Counted from the stretch's first letter, positions 1 to 5,768 are shown. The stretch is 5,768 bases of DNA from an uncultured Bacilli bacterium (GCA_944364005.1 CALVVW010000069.1:1-5768), one strand, 5' to 3'. A program made the numbers and translations. The notes: generated from the letters alone by a model not told the origin.

Positions 1-426
1 GACTGTTTGACTGATAATCGTAATAGAACTGCATCTCAAGTTCGTAGTGCTTTTACTAAAGCTGGTGGAAATTTAGGTACAGATGGTTCTGTTAGTTATA
101 TGTTTGAACGTCGTGGATCTATTGTGATTCCAGCAGATTATGATGAAGATACTATGATGATGGTAGCTTTAGATGCTGGAGCACTTGATTTTGAAAAGGT
201 AGAAGAGCAGTATTTAATTACTACGGATACCGAAAATTTCCAAAATGTAAAAAAGGCTTTAGAAGATGCTTCTGTAAAAGAGTTTTTGGAATGCGAACTT
301 ACATATGTTCCAAATATGGAAGTAACACTTGATGAAGAAGGTCAAGAAAAAGTACATAAATTAGTAGATACTTTAGAAGATTTAGATGATGTACAAGATG
401 TATATTACAATTTAAAAGAAGATTAA
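1..426 (+). CDS. yebC: YebC/PmpR (TACO1) family protein, C-terminal part
   Basis: The reading frame is open from base 1, so the gene begins upstream of the window and 141 residues remain, against about 240 in the full family. The family signature is at the beginning of the fragment: LTDNRNRT at fragment residues 3-10, then VRxxFxKxGGNLG to residue 26 and GSVSYMFERRG to residue 39. An alternating alpha/beta region and an acidic tail (EDLDDVQDVYYNLKED) follow. The TTG at base 7 is the internal Leu of the signature, not a start. YebC proteins are cytoplasmic; family members have been described as transcriptional regulators and, for the TACO1/YebC group, as translation factors. Which role applies here cannot be told. 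It ends in TAA with no terminator visible before the next gene 68 nt on, so read-through is likely. Identification is firm; the function is known only at family level. Confidence 0.95.
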   Translation, partial: DCLTDNRNRTASQVRSAFTKAGGNLGTDGSVSYMFERRGSIVIPADYDEDTMMMVALDAGALDFEKVEEQYLITTDTENFQNVKKALEDASVKEFLECELTYVPNMEVTLDEEGQEKVHKLVDTLEDLDDVQDVYYNLKED

Positions 427-494
427 TTATGAATTATTTACTAATAGTTTAAGGTTTTATATTCCTTGAACAAAGTGAAAGGATAGGACATATT

Positions 495-1019
495 ATGGAT
501 AAAAAGTCTCAACTGAAAGAAATCAATACAGAGTTAAAGATATATGTCAATGAAGCATCTTTTGTTTCTAATTCTTGTAGGAATAAATTAATTCGTTATT
601 TAGGTGATGCTTTTGATATTAAGTTGCCTATTGAGAATTTTGCGAAAATTGATGTTTCTTTATTAGAAGATGGCAGTATTGAAATGAGGGATGAGGTTTA
701 TCAAAGAGAGGATTCACTTTCTTTTGACGAAGTTTTAGAAAGGTATCATATTTTTAAAGAAAAAGCAGATAATTTACTTAAGAGAAAAAGTAAGGATTCT
801 TTTCCTTTAAATGATTCTAGTAATATTAGAAATTTATTTGTTGTATTATTACTTTCTGTTTTATTTATTGCGTTATTTATTTATACTCTTAGATCCTTTT
901 TAGCTGGAGATTATATTCATTGTATTTGGTTATTTCTTTTTATTTCTACTTGGCTGGTACCTAGTGTTAGAGAGAGGTTTATTCAGGCATTTAATTATAT
1001 AAAAAGAAAACTTAAATAG
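495..1019 (+). CDS. hypothetical protein with two C-terminal transmembrane helices
   Basis: I do not recognise this 174-aa protein. Residues 1-100 are hydrophilic, charged and mostly helical in character, with a Lys/Arg-rich end (LLKRKSK, 94-100). Two hydrophobic stretches follow at about 111-131 and 140-157, separated by a short segment (RSFLAGDY), and the protein ends in a basic tail (FNYIKRKLK). Flanking positive charges suggest both termini are cytoplasmic, with the roughly 100-residue N-terminal domain inside the cell. There is no N-terminal signal peptide. The ATG start is preceded by AAAGGAT at 478-484, about 10 nt upstream. It lies 68 nt behind yebC with no terminator between, and an intrinsic terminator follows the stop, so it is probably the last gene of the yebC transcript. 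It occupies the place where ruvC often sits in yebC-ruvCAB clusters but shows no RuvC-like nuclease motifs. Confidence 0.75.
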   Translation: MDKKSQLKEINTELKIYVNEASFVSNSCRNKLIRYLGDAFDIKLPIENFAKIDVSLLEDGSIEMRDEVYQREDSLSFDEVLERYHIFKEKADNLLKRKSKDSFPLNDSSNIRNLFVVLLLSVLFIALFIYTLRSFLAGDYIHCIWLFLFISTWLVPSVRERFIQAFNYIKRKLK

Positions 1020-1025
1020 TTTTTT

Positions 1026-1057
1026 ACAACAACTTTTTGGTTGTTGTTTTCTATTTT
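1026..1057 (+). terminator. intrinsic terminator of the yebC-membrane protein unit
   Basis: The arms ACAACAAC (1026-1033) and GTTGTTGT (1040-1047) form a perfect 8-bp stem with a 6-nt T-rich loop. TTTCTATTTT follows at 1048-1057. It begins 6 nt after the TAG stop of the upstream gene. The stem has only three G-C pairs and the U-tract is interrupted, so leakage into ruvA is possible. On the opposite strand no U-tract follows, so it works in one direction only. Confidence 0.8.
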
Positions 1058-1071
1058 AGGTTGATGTTCGA

Positions 1072-1100
1072 TTGCTACTTTTTTGGTTTTGTTATATAAT
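1072..1100 (+). promoter_or_regulatory. sigma-A-type promoter for the ruvA-ruvB-queA unit
   Basis: A consensus -10 box TATAAT (1095-1100) lies 17 bp downstream of TTGCTA (1072-1077), which matches the TTGACA -35 consensus at four of six positions. It stands between the preceding terminator and ruvA. Transcription should start near G1107, only about 14 nt before the ruvA ATG. No complete LexA/DinR operator is visible. Confidence 0.75.
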
Positions 1101-1106
1101 TCTTTT

Positions 1107-1111
1107 GGGAG
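1107..1111 (+). promoter_or_regulatory. ruvA ribosome binding site, decides the start codon
   Basis: GGGAG lies 9 nt upstream of the ATG at 1121. An in-frame TTG at 1112 directly abuts this site and therefore cannot be started from it. The ATG also gives the MYDYIKG N-terminus typical of RuvA. Confidence 0.75.
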
Positions 1112-1120
1112 TTGAAGAAT

Positions 1121-1684
1121 ATGTATGATTATATCAAAGGAAAAATTGCTGAATTAAAGTATAATTCTATCGTTGTTGATAATGGAGGAGTAGGTTATTT
1201 AATTTATGTTCCTAATCCTTATGCTTTTGAAGTTGGTAAAGAATATAAAGTATATGTTTATCAACAAGTAAAAGAAGATGAAGAAGCTTTATTTGGTTTT
1301 AAAACTAGAGATGAGAAAGAATTGTTTTTAAAATTAATTAGCGTTAAGGGATTAGGTTGCCGTATGGCGTTACCAATTCTTGCAGTAGGTTCTATTCAAG
1401 GTATTATGGATGCGATTGAAAGAGAAAATATTTTATATTTGAAAAAATTTCCTAAGATAGGGGAGAAACTGGCTAGACAAATAGTTTTAGATTTAAAAGG
1501 AAAGTTGGAATTTATTGGTACTGGTATTTCTGATGATGTAGTAGAGACGGAACAGGAATTACAAGAAGCTCTTCTTGCGTTAGGATATAAAGATAAAGAA
1601 ATTAAGAAAGTCGTTAGTCAAGTAGATGCTAGCCAGTCTATAGAAGAACAGATTAAGGAAGCATTGAAGTTATTGTTAAGATAG
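1121..1684 (+). CDS. ruvA: Holliday junction branch migration complex subunit RuvA
   Basis: RuvA binds the four-way DNA junction as a tetramer and loads the RuvB motor rings for branch migration in recombinational repair. The 187-aa product is slightly shorter than the usual 200 or so. Residues 1-62 form the OB-fold domain (MYDYIKGKI start, VGY at 24-26), with the acidic pin residues E52 and D53 before the FGF segment. Two helix-hairpin-helix motifs follow: KGLGCRMALPIL (76-87) and KKFPKIGEKLARQIVLDLKGKL at 108-129 (key residues P111, G114, K116, A118). After a short linker (131-142) comes the RuvB-binding domain III, 143-187 (ALLALGYKDKEIKKV). The second hairpin has Lys112 where the family normally has Gly. 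Start chosen at ATG 1121 on the binding site. It has its own promoter and heads an operon; the next gene starts 3 nt after its stop. Confidence 0.96.
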   Translation: MYDYIKGKIAELKYNSIVVDNGGVGYLIYVPNPYAFEVGKEYKVYVYQQVKEDEEALFGFKTRDEKELFLKLISVKGLGCRMALPILAVGSIQGIMDAIERENILYLKKFPKIGEKLARQIVLDLKGKLEFIGTGISDDVVETEQELQEALLALGYKDKEIKKVVSQVDASQSIEEQIKEALKLLLR

Positions 1685-1687
1685 ATT

Positions 1688-2080
1688 ATGGATAAAGTTA
1701 TTAGCTTAGAAGAAGTTTATTGTAATAAGATTATGAGTAATGTTTTAGATATGGCTTTAGATCTTGAAGAAGAGGGAGTTGTTTGGAATATTACAAATAG
1801 AGAGCTTCGTGGTTTATTAAATCAGTTTTATCATTTATATCAAAGTAAGGGTATTATTTATTCTTATCAGGAAGATATGCAAAGTTATTTTGCTACTATA
1901 TTTACTTATATTAGTGAGGAACATATTCCTTCTATTTCTTTTTTGACAATTATTGACGGGTTTTTCTATTGCTATGAAATGATGAGTCCAGTAGAAATAG
2001 AAAGAAGTGATTTTACTGAGACTGTTAGTAAAGTGAAAAGTATGATTAGTTTGAAAGGAGAGGGAAATCATGCAAGATGA
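1688..2080 (+). CDS. hypothetical protein encoded between ruvA and ruvB
   Basis: I do not recognise this 130-aa protein. It is acidic, probably mostly helical and soluble, with no signal peptide or clear membrane segment. An aromatic-rich stretch spans about residues 47-98 ([26 protein letters not shown]), flanked by charged ends. No catalytic motif is evident. It starts 3 nt after the ruvA stop with no convincing ribosome binding site, so translation probably depends on ribosomes finishing ruvA. It overlaps ruvB by 11 nt, and its last codons (KGEG, 123-126) carry the ruvB ribosome binding site. Such packing supports a real gene rather than a chance frame. The position suggests a structural or regulatory link to RuvAB or merely operon membership; the sequence does not decide. 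Codon use resembles that of its neighbours, with no sign of recent transfer. Confidence 0.8.
   Translation: MDKVISLEEVYCNKIMSNVLDMALDLEEEGVVWNITNRELRGLLNQFYHLYQSKGIIYSYQEDMQSYFATIFTYISEEHIPSISFLTIIDGFFYCYEMMSPVEIERSDFTETVSKVKSMISLKGEGNHAR
2054..2060 (+). promoter_or_regulatory. ruvB ribosome binding site inside the upstream gene
   Basis: AAAGGAG lies 9 nt before the ATG at 2070, within the last codons of the 130-aa gene. This fixes the ruvB start and places it under possible translational coupling. Confidence 0.8.
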
Positions 2081-3068
2081 AAGTGTTGTTACAAATTATC
2101 ATTTAGAAGATGATCAGTTGATGGATAATACGATTCGTCCTGAGAGTATTGATGAATATATTGGTCAAGAAGATGTGAAAGAGAATATTCGAGTTTTTGT
2201 AGAGGCAGCAAAGATGAGAAATGAGCCTTTGGATCATGTATTACTTTATGGTCCTCCAGGACTTGGTAAGACTACACTTGCTTTTATTATTGCTCATGAA
2301 CTTGGTACAAATATTAAGACTGCTAGTGGTCCTAGTATTGAAAAGAGTGGAGATTTAGCAGCGATTCTTTCTTCTTTGGAGCCAGGTGATGTCTTGTTTA
2401 TTGATGAGATTCATCGTATGCCAAGATATATTGAGGAGATTCTTTATCCGGCTATGGAAGATTTTTCTTTGGATATTATTGTTGGTAGTGAAGGAAACAG
2501 TCGTAATATTAAGATAGATTTACCACCTTTTACTTTGGTTGGTGCAACGACTCGTGCTGGGGATTTGTCTGCACCACTTCGTGATCGTTTTGGAATTACT
2601 TCTAAGTTACAGTTTTATACTGTTTCAGAACTTACAGATATTATTAAAAGAACAGCTAGAGTTTTAGGAGTAGAGATTGATAACAGTGCAGCTATAGAAC
2701 TTGCTAAAAGGAGTCGTGGAACGCCAAGAATTGCTAACCGTTTATTTAAGAGAGTTCGAGATTTTGCTTTAGTTAAAGGGAATGGTAAAGTTGATTTGGC
2801 AATTACAGAAGAAGCTTTAGAGCGGTTGAAAGTAGATAAGATGGGACTTGATAATACTGACCATGAATTGTTACTTGCAATTATTGAAAAATTTAATGGT
2901 GGTCCGGTTGGAGTAGAGGCACTTAGTAGTTCTATTGGAGAAGAGGTTACTACGATTGAAGATGTTTATGAACCATATTTGTTACAAACAGGGTTGTTAA
3001 AGAGAACAAGTCGTGGTAGAATAGCAACGGATAAGGCATATGAAATATTAGGTATAGAAAAGCAGTAG
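2070..3068 (+). CDS. ruvB: Holliday junction branch migration ATPase RuvB
   Basis: RuvB is the hexameric AAA+ ATPase that pumps DNA through the RuvA-bound Holliday junction. The 332-aa length is normal. Visible features are the N-terminal [20 protein letters not shown] element (21-40), Walker [10 protein letters not shown] (61-69, Lys67), Walker [11 protein letters not shown] (107-116, Asp112/Glu113), sensor 1 GATTRAG (158-164), the arginine-finger segment PLRDRFG (169-175), sensor 2 [10 protein letters not shown] (216-225, Arg220) and the C-terminal winged-helix domain with [20 protein letters not shown] (273-292) and [11 protein letters not shown] (298-308). All key ATPase residues are intact, so the motor should be active. 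The ATG start follows a strong ribosome binding site. It overlaps the preceding 130-aa gene by 11 nt and is followed 18 nt later by the next gene. RuvA lies upstream in the same unit; no ruvC is present in the window. Confidence 0.98.
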   Translation: MQDESVVTNYHLEDDQLMDNTIRPESIDEYIGQEDVKENIRVFVEAAKMRNEPLDHVLLYGPPGLGKTTLAFIIAHELGTNIKTASGPSIEKSGDLAAILSSLEPGDVLFIDEIHRMPRYIEEILYPAMEDFSLDIIVGSEGNSRNIKIDLPPFTLVGATTRAGDLSAPLRDRFGITSKLQFYTVSELTDIIKRTARVLGVEIDNSAAIELAKRSRGTPRIANRLFKRVRDFALVKGNGKVDLAITEEALERLKVDKMGLDNTDHELLLAIIEKFNGGPVGVEALSSSIGEEVTTIEDVYEPYLLQTGLLKRTSRGRIATDKAYEILGIEKQ

Positions 3069-3086
3069 GTTTGGTGATGTAGTAGT

Positions 3087-3680
3087 ATGAAAAAATTGTC
3101 TTTTTCTCGTGTAAATACAGTTTATGATTTTTTACCTGTTTTAGAAGAACATTTACAGTCTATCAATGTTTTATCTATTGATATTTATCAACGTCATTTA
3201 CAGTCATTATTAGATTTAGATGAAGGAAGACAGCAGTCACTTGTAGAATTTATGCATTATGTTGATGAGGTGTTTTCTACCGATTATCATCCTTTTATTA
3301 GGCATAAGTTAACGACTATTTTATCGGCTGCTACTTATTATCATGATTTTTATCAGCAAGTTTATGATTTGTCTTTTGGAGAACTTTCTATTTTAGCTAA
3401 TTTTTCTTCTTTTAATCCGGTAGAAGTTTATCCTGAATATTTAGAAATGTTTCCTAAGCCAGTACTTAGTGTTATTGAAAACAAAGCGAATGATTTTATG
3501 GTGCGTAATGATTTGATGAGTTTTGTTTCTTTGGCTTTAGATAAAGGTGTTTCTAGTACTGATGTATTTGAGCAGTTGCAATCGCAGCCTTTATCTATGT
3601 TAAGAAGGCAGTCGAATGCGTGGCAGTTGGATATTGTAGAAGGAGGTCCTGTTTATGACAGTAGAGGAGTTCAATTATGA
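3087..3680 (+). CDS. hypothetical protein between ruvB and queA
   Basis: I do not recognise this 197-aa protein. It looks soluble and largely helical, with many Leu, Phe, Tyr and Gln residues, and no signal peptide, membrane helix or recognisable catalytic motif. His and Tyr cluster at about 57-92 ([26 protein letters not shown]). The ATG has the sequence GGTGAT at 3073-3078, 8 nt upstream, which can pair with the downstream part of the anti-Shine-Dalgarno region instead of the usual GGAGG core. It begins 18 nt after ruvB and overlaps queA by 26 nt. Its codons 185-187 (Glu-Gly-Gly) also form the queA ribosome binding site, so the last dozen residues may be constrained by queA rather than by protein function. 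No terminator lies on either side, placing it in the ruvAB-queA transcript. Function is unknown. Confidence 0.8.
   Translation: MKKLSFSRVNTVYDFLPVLEEHLQSINVLSIDIYQRHLQSLLDLDEGRQQSLVEFMHYVDEVFSTDYHPFIRHKLTTILSAATYYHDFYQQVYDLSFGELSILANFSSFNPVEVYPEYLEMFPKPVLSVIENKANDFMVRNDLMSFVSLALDKGVSSTDVFEQLQSQPLSMLRRQSNAWQLDIVEGGPVYDSRGVQL
3640..3647 (+). promoter_or_regulatory. strong queA ribosome binding site within the upstream gene
   Basis: AAGGAGGT, a near-complete Shine-Dalgarno sequence, lies 7 nt before ATG 3655. It fixes the queA start and confirms the 26-nt overlap with the 197-aa gene. Confidence 0.88.
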
Positions 3681-4680
3681 TTTACCAGAGGAGTTAATTG
3701 CACAAACTCCTTTAAAAAAACGTGATGAGTCTAGACTTATGGTTTTAGATAAAAAGACAGGTGAGATTGAACATAAACATTTTAGAGATATTATTTCTTA
3801 TTTGGAGCCTGGAGATACTTTAGTATTAAATGATACGAAGGTACTTCCTGCTAGACTTTATGGAGAAAAAGAAGAGACGAAAGCATTGATTGAGGTATTG
3901 CTTTTAAAGAATATAGAAGGAGATACTTGGGAGTGTTTGGTGAAGCCTGCTCGTCGTATTAAAGAAGGTACAGTTGTTGTCTTTGGAAATGGTAAATTGA
4001 AAGCAAAATGTGTTTTTGTAGGGGATGAGGGAATTCGTCATTTTACGTTTTCTTATCAAGGAATTTTTTTAGAAATATTAGAAGAACTTGGTACGATGCC
4101 ACTTCCTCCTTATATTCATGAGCAATTAGAAGATCAATCGAGATATCAGACGGTTTATGCGAAAGAAGTTGGTAGTGCAGCTGCTCCTACAGCAGGACTT
4201 CATTTTACTAAGGAATTATTACAGGAGATAGAAGATAAGGGTGTAAATATTGCTTATATTACTTTGCATGTAGGGCTTGGTACTTTTCGTCCGGTGAGTG
4301 TAGATACGGTGGAAGAACATACTATGCATAGTGAATATTATCAGATGACAAAAGAAGTTGCTGAAGTTTTGATGGAGACTAGGAGGCAAGGTAAGCGTAT
4401 TATCAGTGTTGGTACTACTAGTACTAGAACCTTGGAGACTATTATGAGTTTATATCATGAATTTCGTGAGTGTAGTGGTTGGACAAATATTTTTATTTAT
4501 CCTGGTTATGAGTTTAAGGCAATTGATTGTTTAATTACTAATTTTCATTTACCTAAGTCAACTTTGGTTATGTTAGTGTCTGCGCTTGCAGGAAGAGAAC
4601 ATATTTTACATGCTTATCAGGTAGCGGTAGAAGAGAAGTATCGATTTTTCTCGTTTGGAGATGCGATGTTTATTAAGTAA
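3655..4680 (+). CDS. queA: S-adenosylmethionine:tRNA ribosyltransferase-isomerase QueA
   Basis: QueA transfers and isomerises the ribosyl group of S-adenosylmethionine onto preQ1 in tRNA, giving epoxyqueuosine at the wobble position of GUN-anticodon tRNAs. The 341-aa length is normal. Family motifs run through the whole protein: [15 protein letters not shown] (6-20), [14 protein letters not shown] (57-70), RYQTVYAKE (163-171), [11 protein letters not shown] (175-185), [10 protein letters not shown] (205-214), EHTMHSEYY (221-229), [10 protein letters not shown] (253-262), [14 protein letters not shown] (275-288), [19 protein letters not shown] (295-313) and the [10 protein letters not shown] end (331-340). 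Nothing essential appears missing. The partner genes tgt and yajC, which commonly follow queA in Firmicutes, are not here; a new promoter and rplS follow instead. It is the last gene of the ruvA-led unit, and no convincing terminator is seen after its TAA. Confidence 0.97.
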   Translation: MTVEEFNYDLPEELIAQTPLKKRDESRLMVLDKKTGEIEHKHFRDIISYLEPGDTLVLNDTKVLPARLYGEKEETKALIEVLLLKNIEGDTWECLVKPARRIKEGTVVVFGNGKLKAKCVFVGDEGIRHFTFSYQGIFLEILEELGTMPLPPYIHEQLEDQSRYQTVYAKEVGSAAAPTAGLHFTKELLQEIEDKGVNIAYITLHVGLGTFRPVSVDTVEEHTMHSEYYQMTKEVAEVLMETRRQGKRIISVGTTSTRTLETIMSLYHEFRECSGWTNIFIYPGYEFKAIDCLITNFHLPKSTLVMLVSALAGREHILHAYQVAVEEKYRFFSFGDAMFIK

Positions 4681-4696
4681 AATCATGAAAAACTAT

Positions 4697-4725
4697 TTGC
4701 ATTTTTACTTCTTTCGTGGTATACT
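4697..4725 (+). promoter_or_regulatory. extended -10 promoter for rplS
   Basis: TATACT (4720-4725) is a five-of-six match to the -10 consensus and is preceded by the extended element TGG (4717-4719). TTGCAT (4697-4702) sits 17 bp upstream as a weak -35. Transcription should start near 4731-4733, giving a leader of about 96 nt before rplS. A strong promoter is expected for a ribosomal protein gene. Confidence 0.8.
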
Positions 4726-4730
4726 TATAA

Positions 4731-4826
4731 ACGTCTAAGCGATGATCCGCTTTTCAGTTTTAACTTTTATTTTAATTTTATGATTATGATCATTCGTGAA
4801 ATATATATTTAGAGAGGAGAACTTAT
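4731..4826 (+). promoter_or_regulatory. structured rplS leader, candidate L19 autoregulatory RNA
   Basis: Seen in the sequence: ACG (4731-4733) can pair with CGT (4795-4797), and after a 7-nt one-sided bulge GATGATC (4741-4747) pairs with GATCATT (4788-4794) as 7 bp including one G-U. This closes a large AT-rich loop. Alternatively AAGCG (4737-4741) pairs with CGCTT (4748-4752) in a compact hairpin followed by a T-rich run; the two folds share bases 4741-4747 and exclude each other. Known: an L19 leader family is described upstream of rplS in low-GC Gram-positives and is thought to mediate autoregulation. That this leader belongs to that family is inferred from position and foldability. The ribosome binding site AGAGAGGAGA (4811-4820) lies outside both folds. 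Confidence 0.55.
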
Positions 4827-5171
4827 ATGAACGTTATTGACAAAATTAACAAAAAACAACTTAATCCAAACGTTCCTGAATTTCGTGTTGGTGATACGGT
4901 AAGAGTAGATGTTAAAATCATTGAAGGTAAAAGAGAACGTATCCAAGCTTTTGAAGGTGTTGTAGTTGCTCGTCGTGGAGGTAGTGTTTCTGAAACATTT
5001 ACTGTTCGTAAGATGAGTAGTGGAATTGGTGTAGAAAGAACTTTCCCAATTCATTCACCAAAAGTTGCTGGTATTACAGTTGTACGTAAAGGTAAGGTAA
5101 GACGTAGTAAACTTAACTTCCTTAAAGACAGACGTGGTGGATATCGTATCAAAGAAAGAGGAGAACAATAA
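4827..5171 (+). CDS. rplS: 50S ribosomal protein L19
   Basis: L19 is a large-subunit protein located at the interface with the 30S subunit. The 114-aa length is normal. Diagnostic segments are [28 protein letters not shown] (17-44, with the FRVGDTV core), [18 protein letters not shown] (45-62), [16 protein letters not shown] (65-80) and the basic C-terminal [21 protein letters not shown] (90-110). The protein is rich in Lys and Arg, as expected for an rRNA binder. ATG 4827 lies 7 nt after GAGGAG (4814-4819). Arg is encoded mostly by CGT here, unlike the more AGA-rich hypothetical genes, which suggests high expression. The gene has its own promoter and a structured leader, and a strong terminator begins at its stop codon. 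The order rplS-lepB is common in Firmicutes. Confidence 0.98.
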   Translation: MNVIDKINKKQLNPNVPEFRVGDTVRVDVKIIEGKRERIQAFEGVVVARRGGSVSETFTVRKMSSGIGVERTFPIHSPKVAGITVVRKGKVRRSKLNFLKDRRGGYRIKERGEQ

Positions 5172-5195
5172 AAATAAGGCTCGGCCTTATTTTTT
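5171..5195 (+). terminator. intrinsic terminator after rplS, abutting lepB
   Basis: AAAATAAGGC (5171-5180) pairs with GCCTTATTTT (5184-5193) as a 10-bp stem around a TCG loop, followed by T up to 5195. The stem starts at the last base of the rplS stop codon. As lepB begins about 14 nt after the T-run with no separate promoter visible, it probably sets the ratio of rplS to lepB transcripts through partial read-through. Confidence 0.92.
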
Positions 5196-5208
5196 GTTAT
5201 GGATGCTT

Positions 5209-5724
5209 ATGGAAAAGAATAAAAAGAGTAAAAGTAAGAATTATTTTAAAGAGTTTTTGCCTTATATTATCATTATTATTGTGGTGATACTTATTAAGAG
5301 TTATGTTATCTCTCCTATTCGTGTTAATGGAGAATCGATGGATTCTACATTAAAAGATGGTGATATTATGCTATTAAATGAAATAGAATATCGCCTTGGA
5401 GAGATAGAAAGATTTGATATTGTGGTTATTCGAAGAGGAGATGAGTACTTAATTAAAAGAGTGATTGCTCTTCCTGGTGAGAAAATAAAATATTTAGACA
5501 ATAAGCTTTATATTAATGGAAAATATGTAAAGGAAAATTTTAAACATAAGAAGACAAATGATTTTCCGACTTATCAATTAGGTAAAGATGAATATTTTGT
5601 CATGGGTGATAATCGTACAAACTCTAAAGATAGTCGAATGATTGGTTCTATTTCTAGAGATGAAATTTTAGGTAAAGCAAGTTTAACTATTTTTCCTTTT
5701 TCTAGATTTGGTATAAAAGAGTAA
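5209..5724 (+). CDS. lepB: type I signal peptidase LepB
   Basis: Signal peptidase I cleaves signal peptides from exported proteins at the outer face of the membrane. The 171-aa product has a Lys-rich cytoplasmic N-terminus (MEKNKKSKSK), a single membrane helix at about 17-36 (a run of Ile/Val), then the extracytoplasmic protease domain. The catalytic Ser43 is in NGESMDSTL (40-48) and the general-base Lys83 in YLIKRVIALPGE (80-91). The conserved MGDNRTNSKDSR box is at 132-143. The short single-helix layout is the Gram-positive type. ATG 5209 is preferred because GGA lies 5 nt upstream; ATG 5203, two codons earlier, is also possible. An in-frame GTG at 5134 lies within rplS and would translate the terminator, so it was not used. 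It sits in the rplS transcript by read-through and ends in its own terminator. The gene commonly found next in this cluster, rbgA (ylqF), is not within the remaining 44 bases. Confidence 0.95.
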   Translation: MEKNKKSKSKNYFKEFLPYIIIIIVVILIKSYVISPIRVNGESMDSTLKDGDIMLLNEIEYRLGEIERFDIVVIRRGDEYLIKRVIALPGEKIKYLDNKLYINGKYVKENFKHKKTNDFPTYQLGKDEYFVMGDNRTNSKDSRMIGSISRDEILGKASLTIFPFSRFGIKE

Positions 5725-5750
5725 AAGCATACTTTGGTATGTTTTTTTCT
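5724..5750 (+). terminator. intrinsic terminator after lepB
   Basis: CATAC (5728-5732) pairs with GTATG (5737-5741) around a TTTG loop. The stem can extend by a G-U pair and several A-T pairs into the A-run at 5724-5726 and the T-run at 5742-5748. Seven T residues follow the core stem directly. It starts at the last base of the lepB stop codon. Confidence 0.85.
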
Positions 5751-5768
5751 TTATCTATTATGATAATT

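Noticed and set aside
437..463. Promoter before the membrane protein gene
   Set aside because: TATATT at 458-463 is a fair -10, but the nearest -35-like sequence (TTTACT, 437-442) gives only a 15-bp spacer, so the support is too weak.
1059..1075. Possible LexA/DinR operator upstream of ruvA
   Set aside because: Only the half-site GTTCG (1066-1070) is present; the expected CGAAC arm four bases upstream is absent.
1112..1120. TTG start for ruvA three codons before the ATG
   Set aside because: It directly abuts the ribosome binding site, and the family N-terminus begins at the ATG at 1121.
1835..2071. Minus-strand open frame of 78 codons opposite the 130-aa gene, and similar ones at 4809-5054 and 5301-5501
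   Set aside because: Each lies antisense to a better supported gene, has low-complexity composition and shows no family motif.
4684..4718. Terminator after queA
   Set aside because: CATGAAA can pair with TTTCGTG, but the loop is about 21 nt, no U-tract follows, and the region overlaps the rplS promoter.
5134..5208. Longer lepB beginning at GTG 5134
   Set aside because: It would overlap rplS by 38 nt, translate the terminator hairpin and lacks a ribosome binding site; the extra residues do not resemble a signal peptidase N-terminus.
1..5768. CRISPR arrays, tRNA/rRNA genes, insertion sequences or defence genes
   Set aside because: Nothing seen on either strand: no spaced direct repeats, no tRNA-like cloverleaf and no transposase or integrase motifs.

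Overview
The window is ordinary core-genome DNA from an AT-rich Firmicutes-type bacterium. Evidence for this includes the strongly A/T-biased codon choice, GGAGG-type ribosome binding sites, compact short-hairpin/U-tract terminators, RuvA, RuvB, QueA, L19 and signal peptidase sequences of low-GC Gram-positive type, and the rplS-lepB gene order. TGA is used as a stop codon (two genes end in it) and tryptophan is encoded by TGG, so the Mycoplasma/Spiroplasma code does not apply. An Erysipelotrichia or uncultured gut Bacilli (RF39-like) lineage, or a relative, would fit, but the sequence alone does not fix the taxon. All recognised genes are on the + strand.

Layout. (1) 1-1057: the 3' part of a yebC/TACO1-family gene, then a small two-helix membrane protein of unknown function (495-1019), closed by an intrinsic terminator. 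(2) 1072-4680: a good promoter followed by a tightly packed unit, ruvA - unknown 130-aa gene - ruvB - unknown 197-aa gene - queA. Junctions are 3 nt, an 11-nt overlap, 18 nt and a 26-nt overlap, so the unit is probably one transcript with translational coupling. (3) 4697-5195: an extended -10 promoter, a roughly 96-nt structured leader, rplS (ribosomal protein L19) and a strong terminator. (4) 5209-5750: lepB (type I signal peptidase), starting just past the rplS terminator and ending in its own terminator.

Functionally, ruvA and ruvB encode the Holliday-junction branch-migration motor, queA makes a step of tRNA queuosine modification, rplS a ribosomal protein, lepB a secretion protease and yebC a translation/regulatory factor. 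No new defence, mobile or biosynthetic system is visible. The points most worth a second look are the two uncharacterised genes threaded through the ruvAB-queA unit, the absence of ruvC between yebC and ruvA, the rplS leader with two mutually exclusive folds, and the crowded lepB start region behind a terminator.
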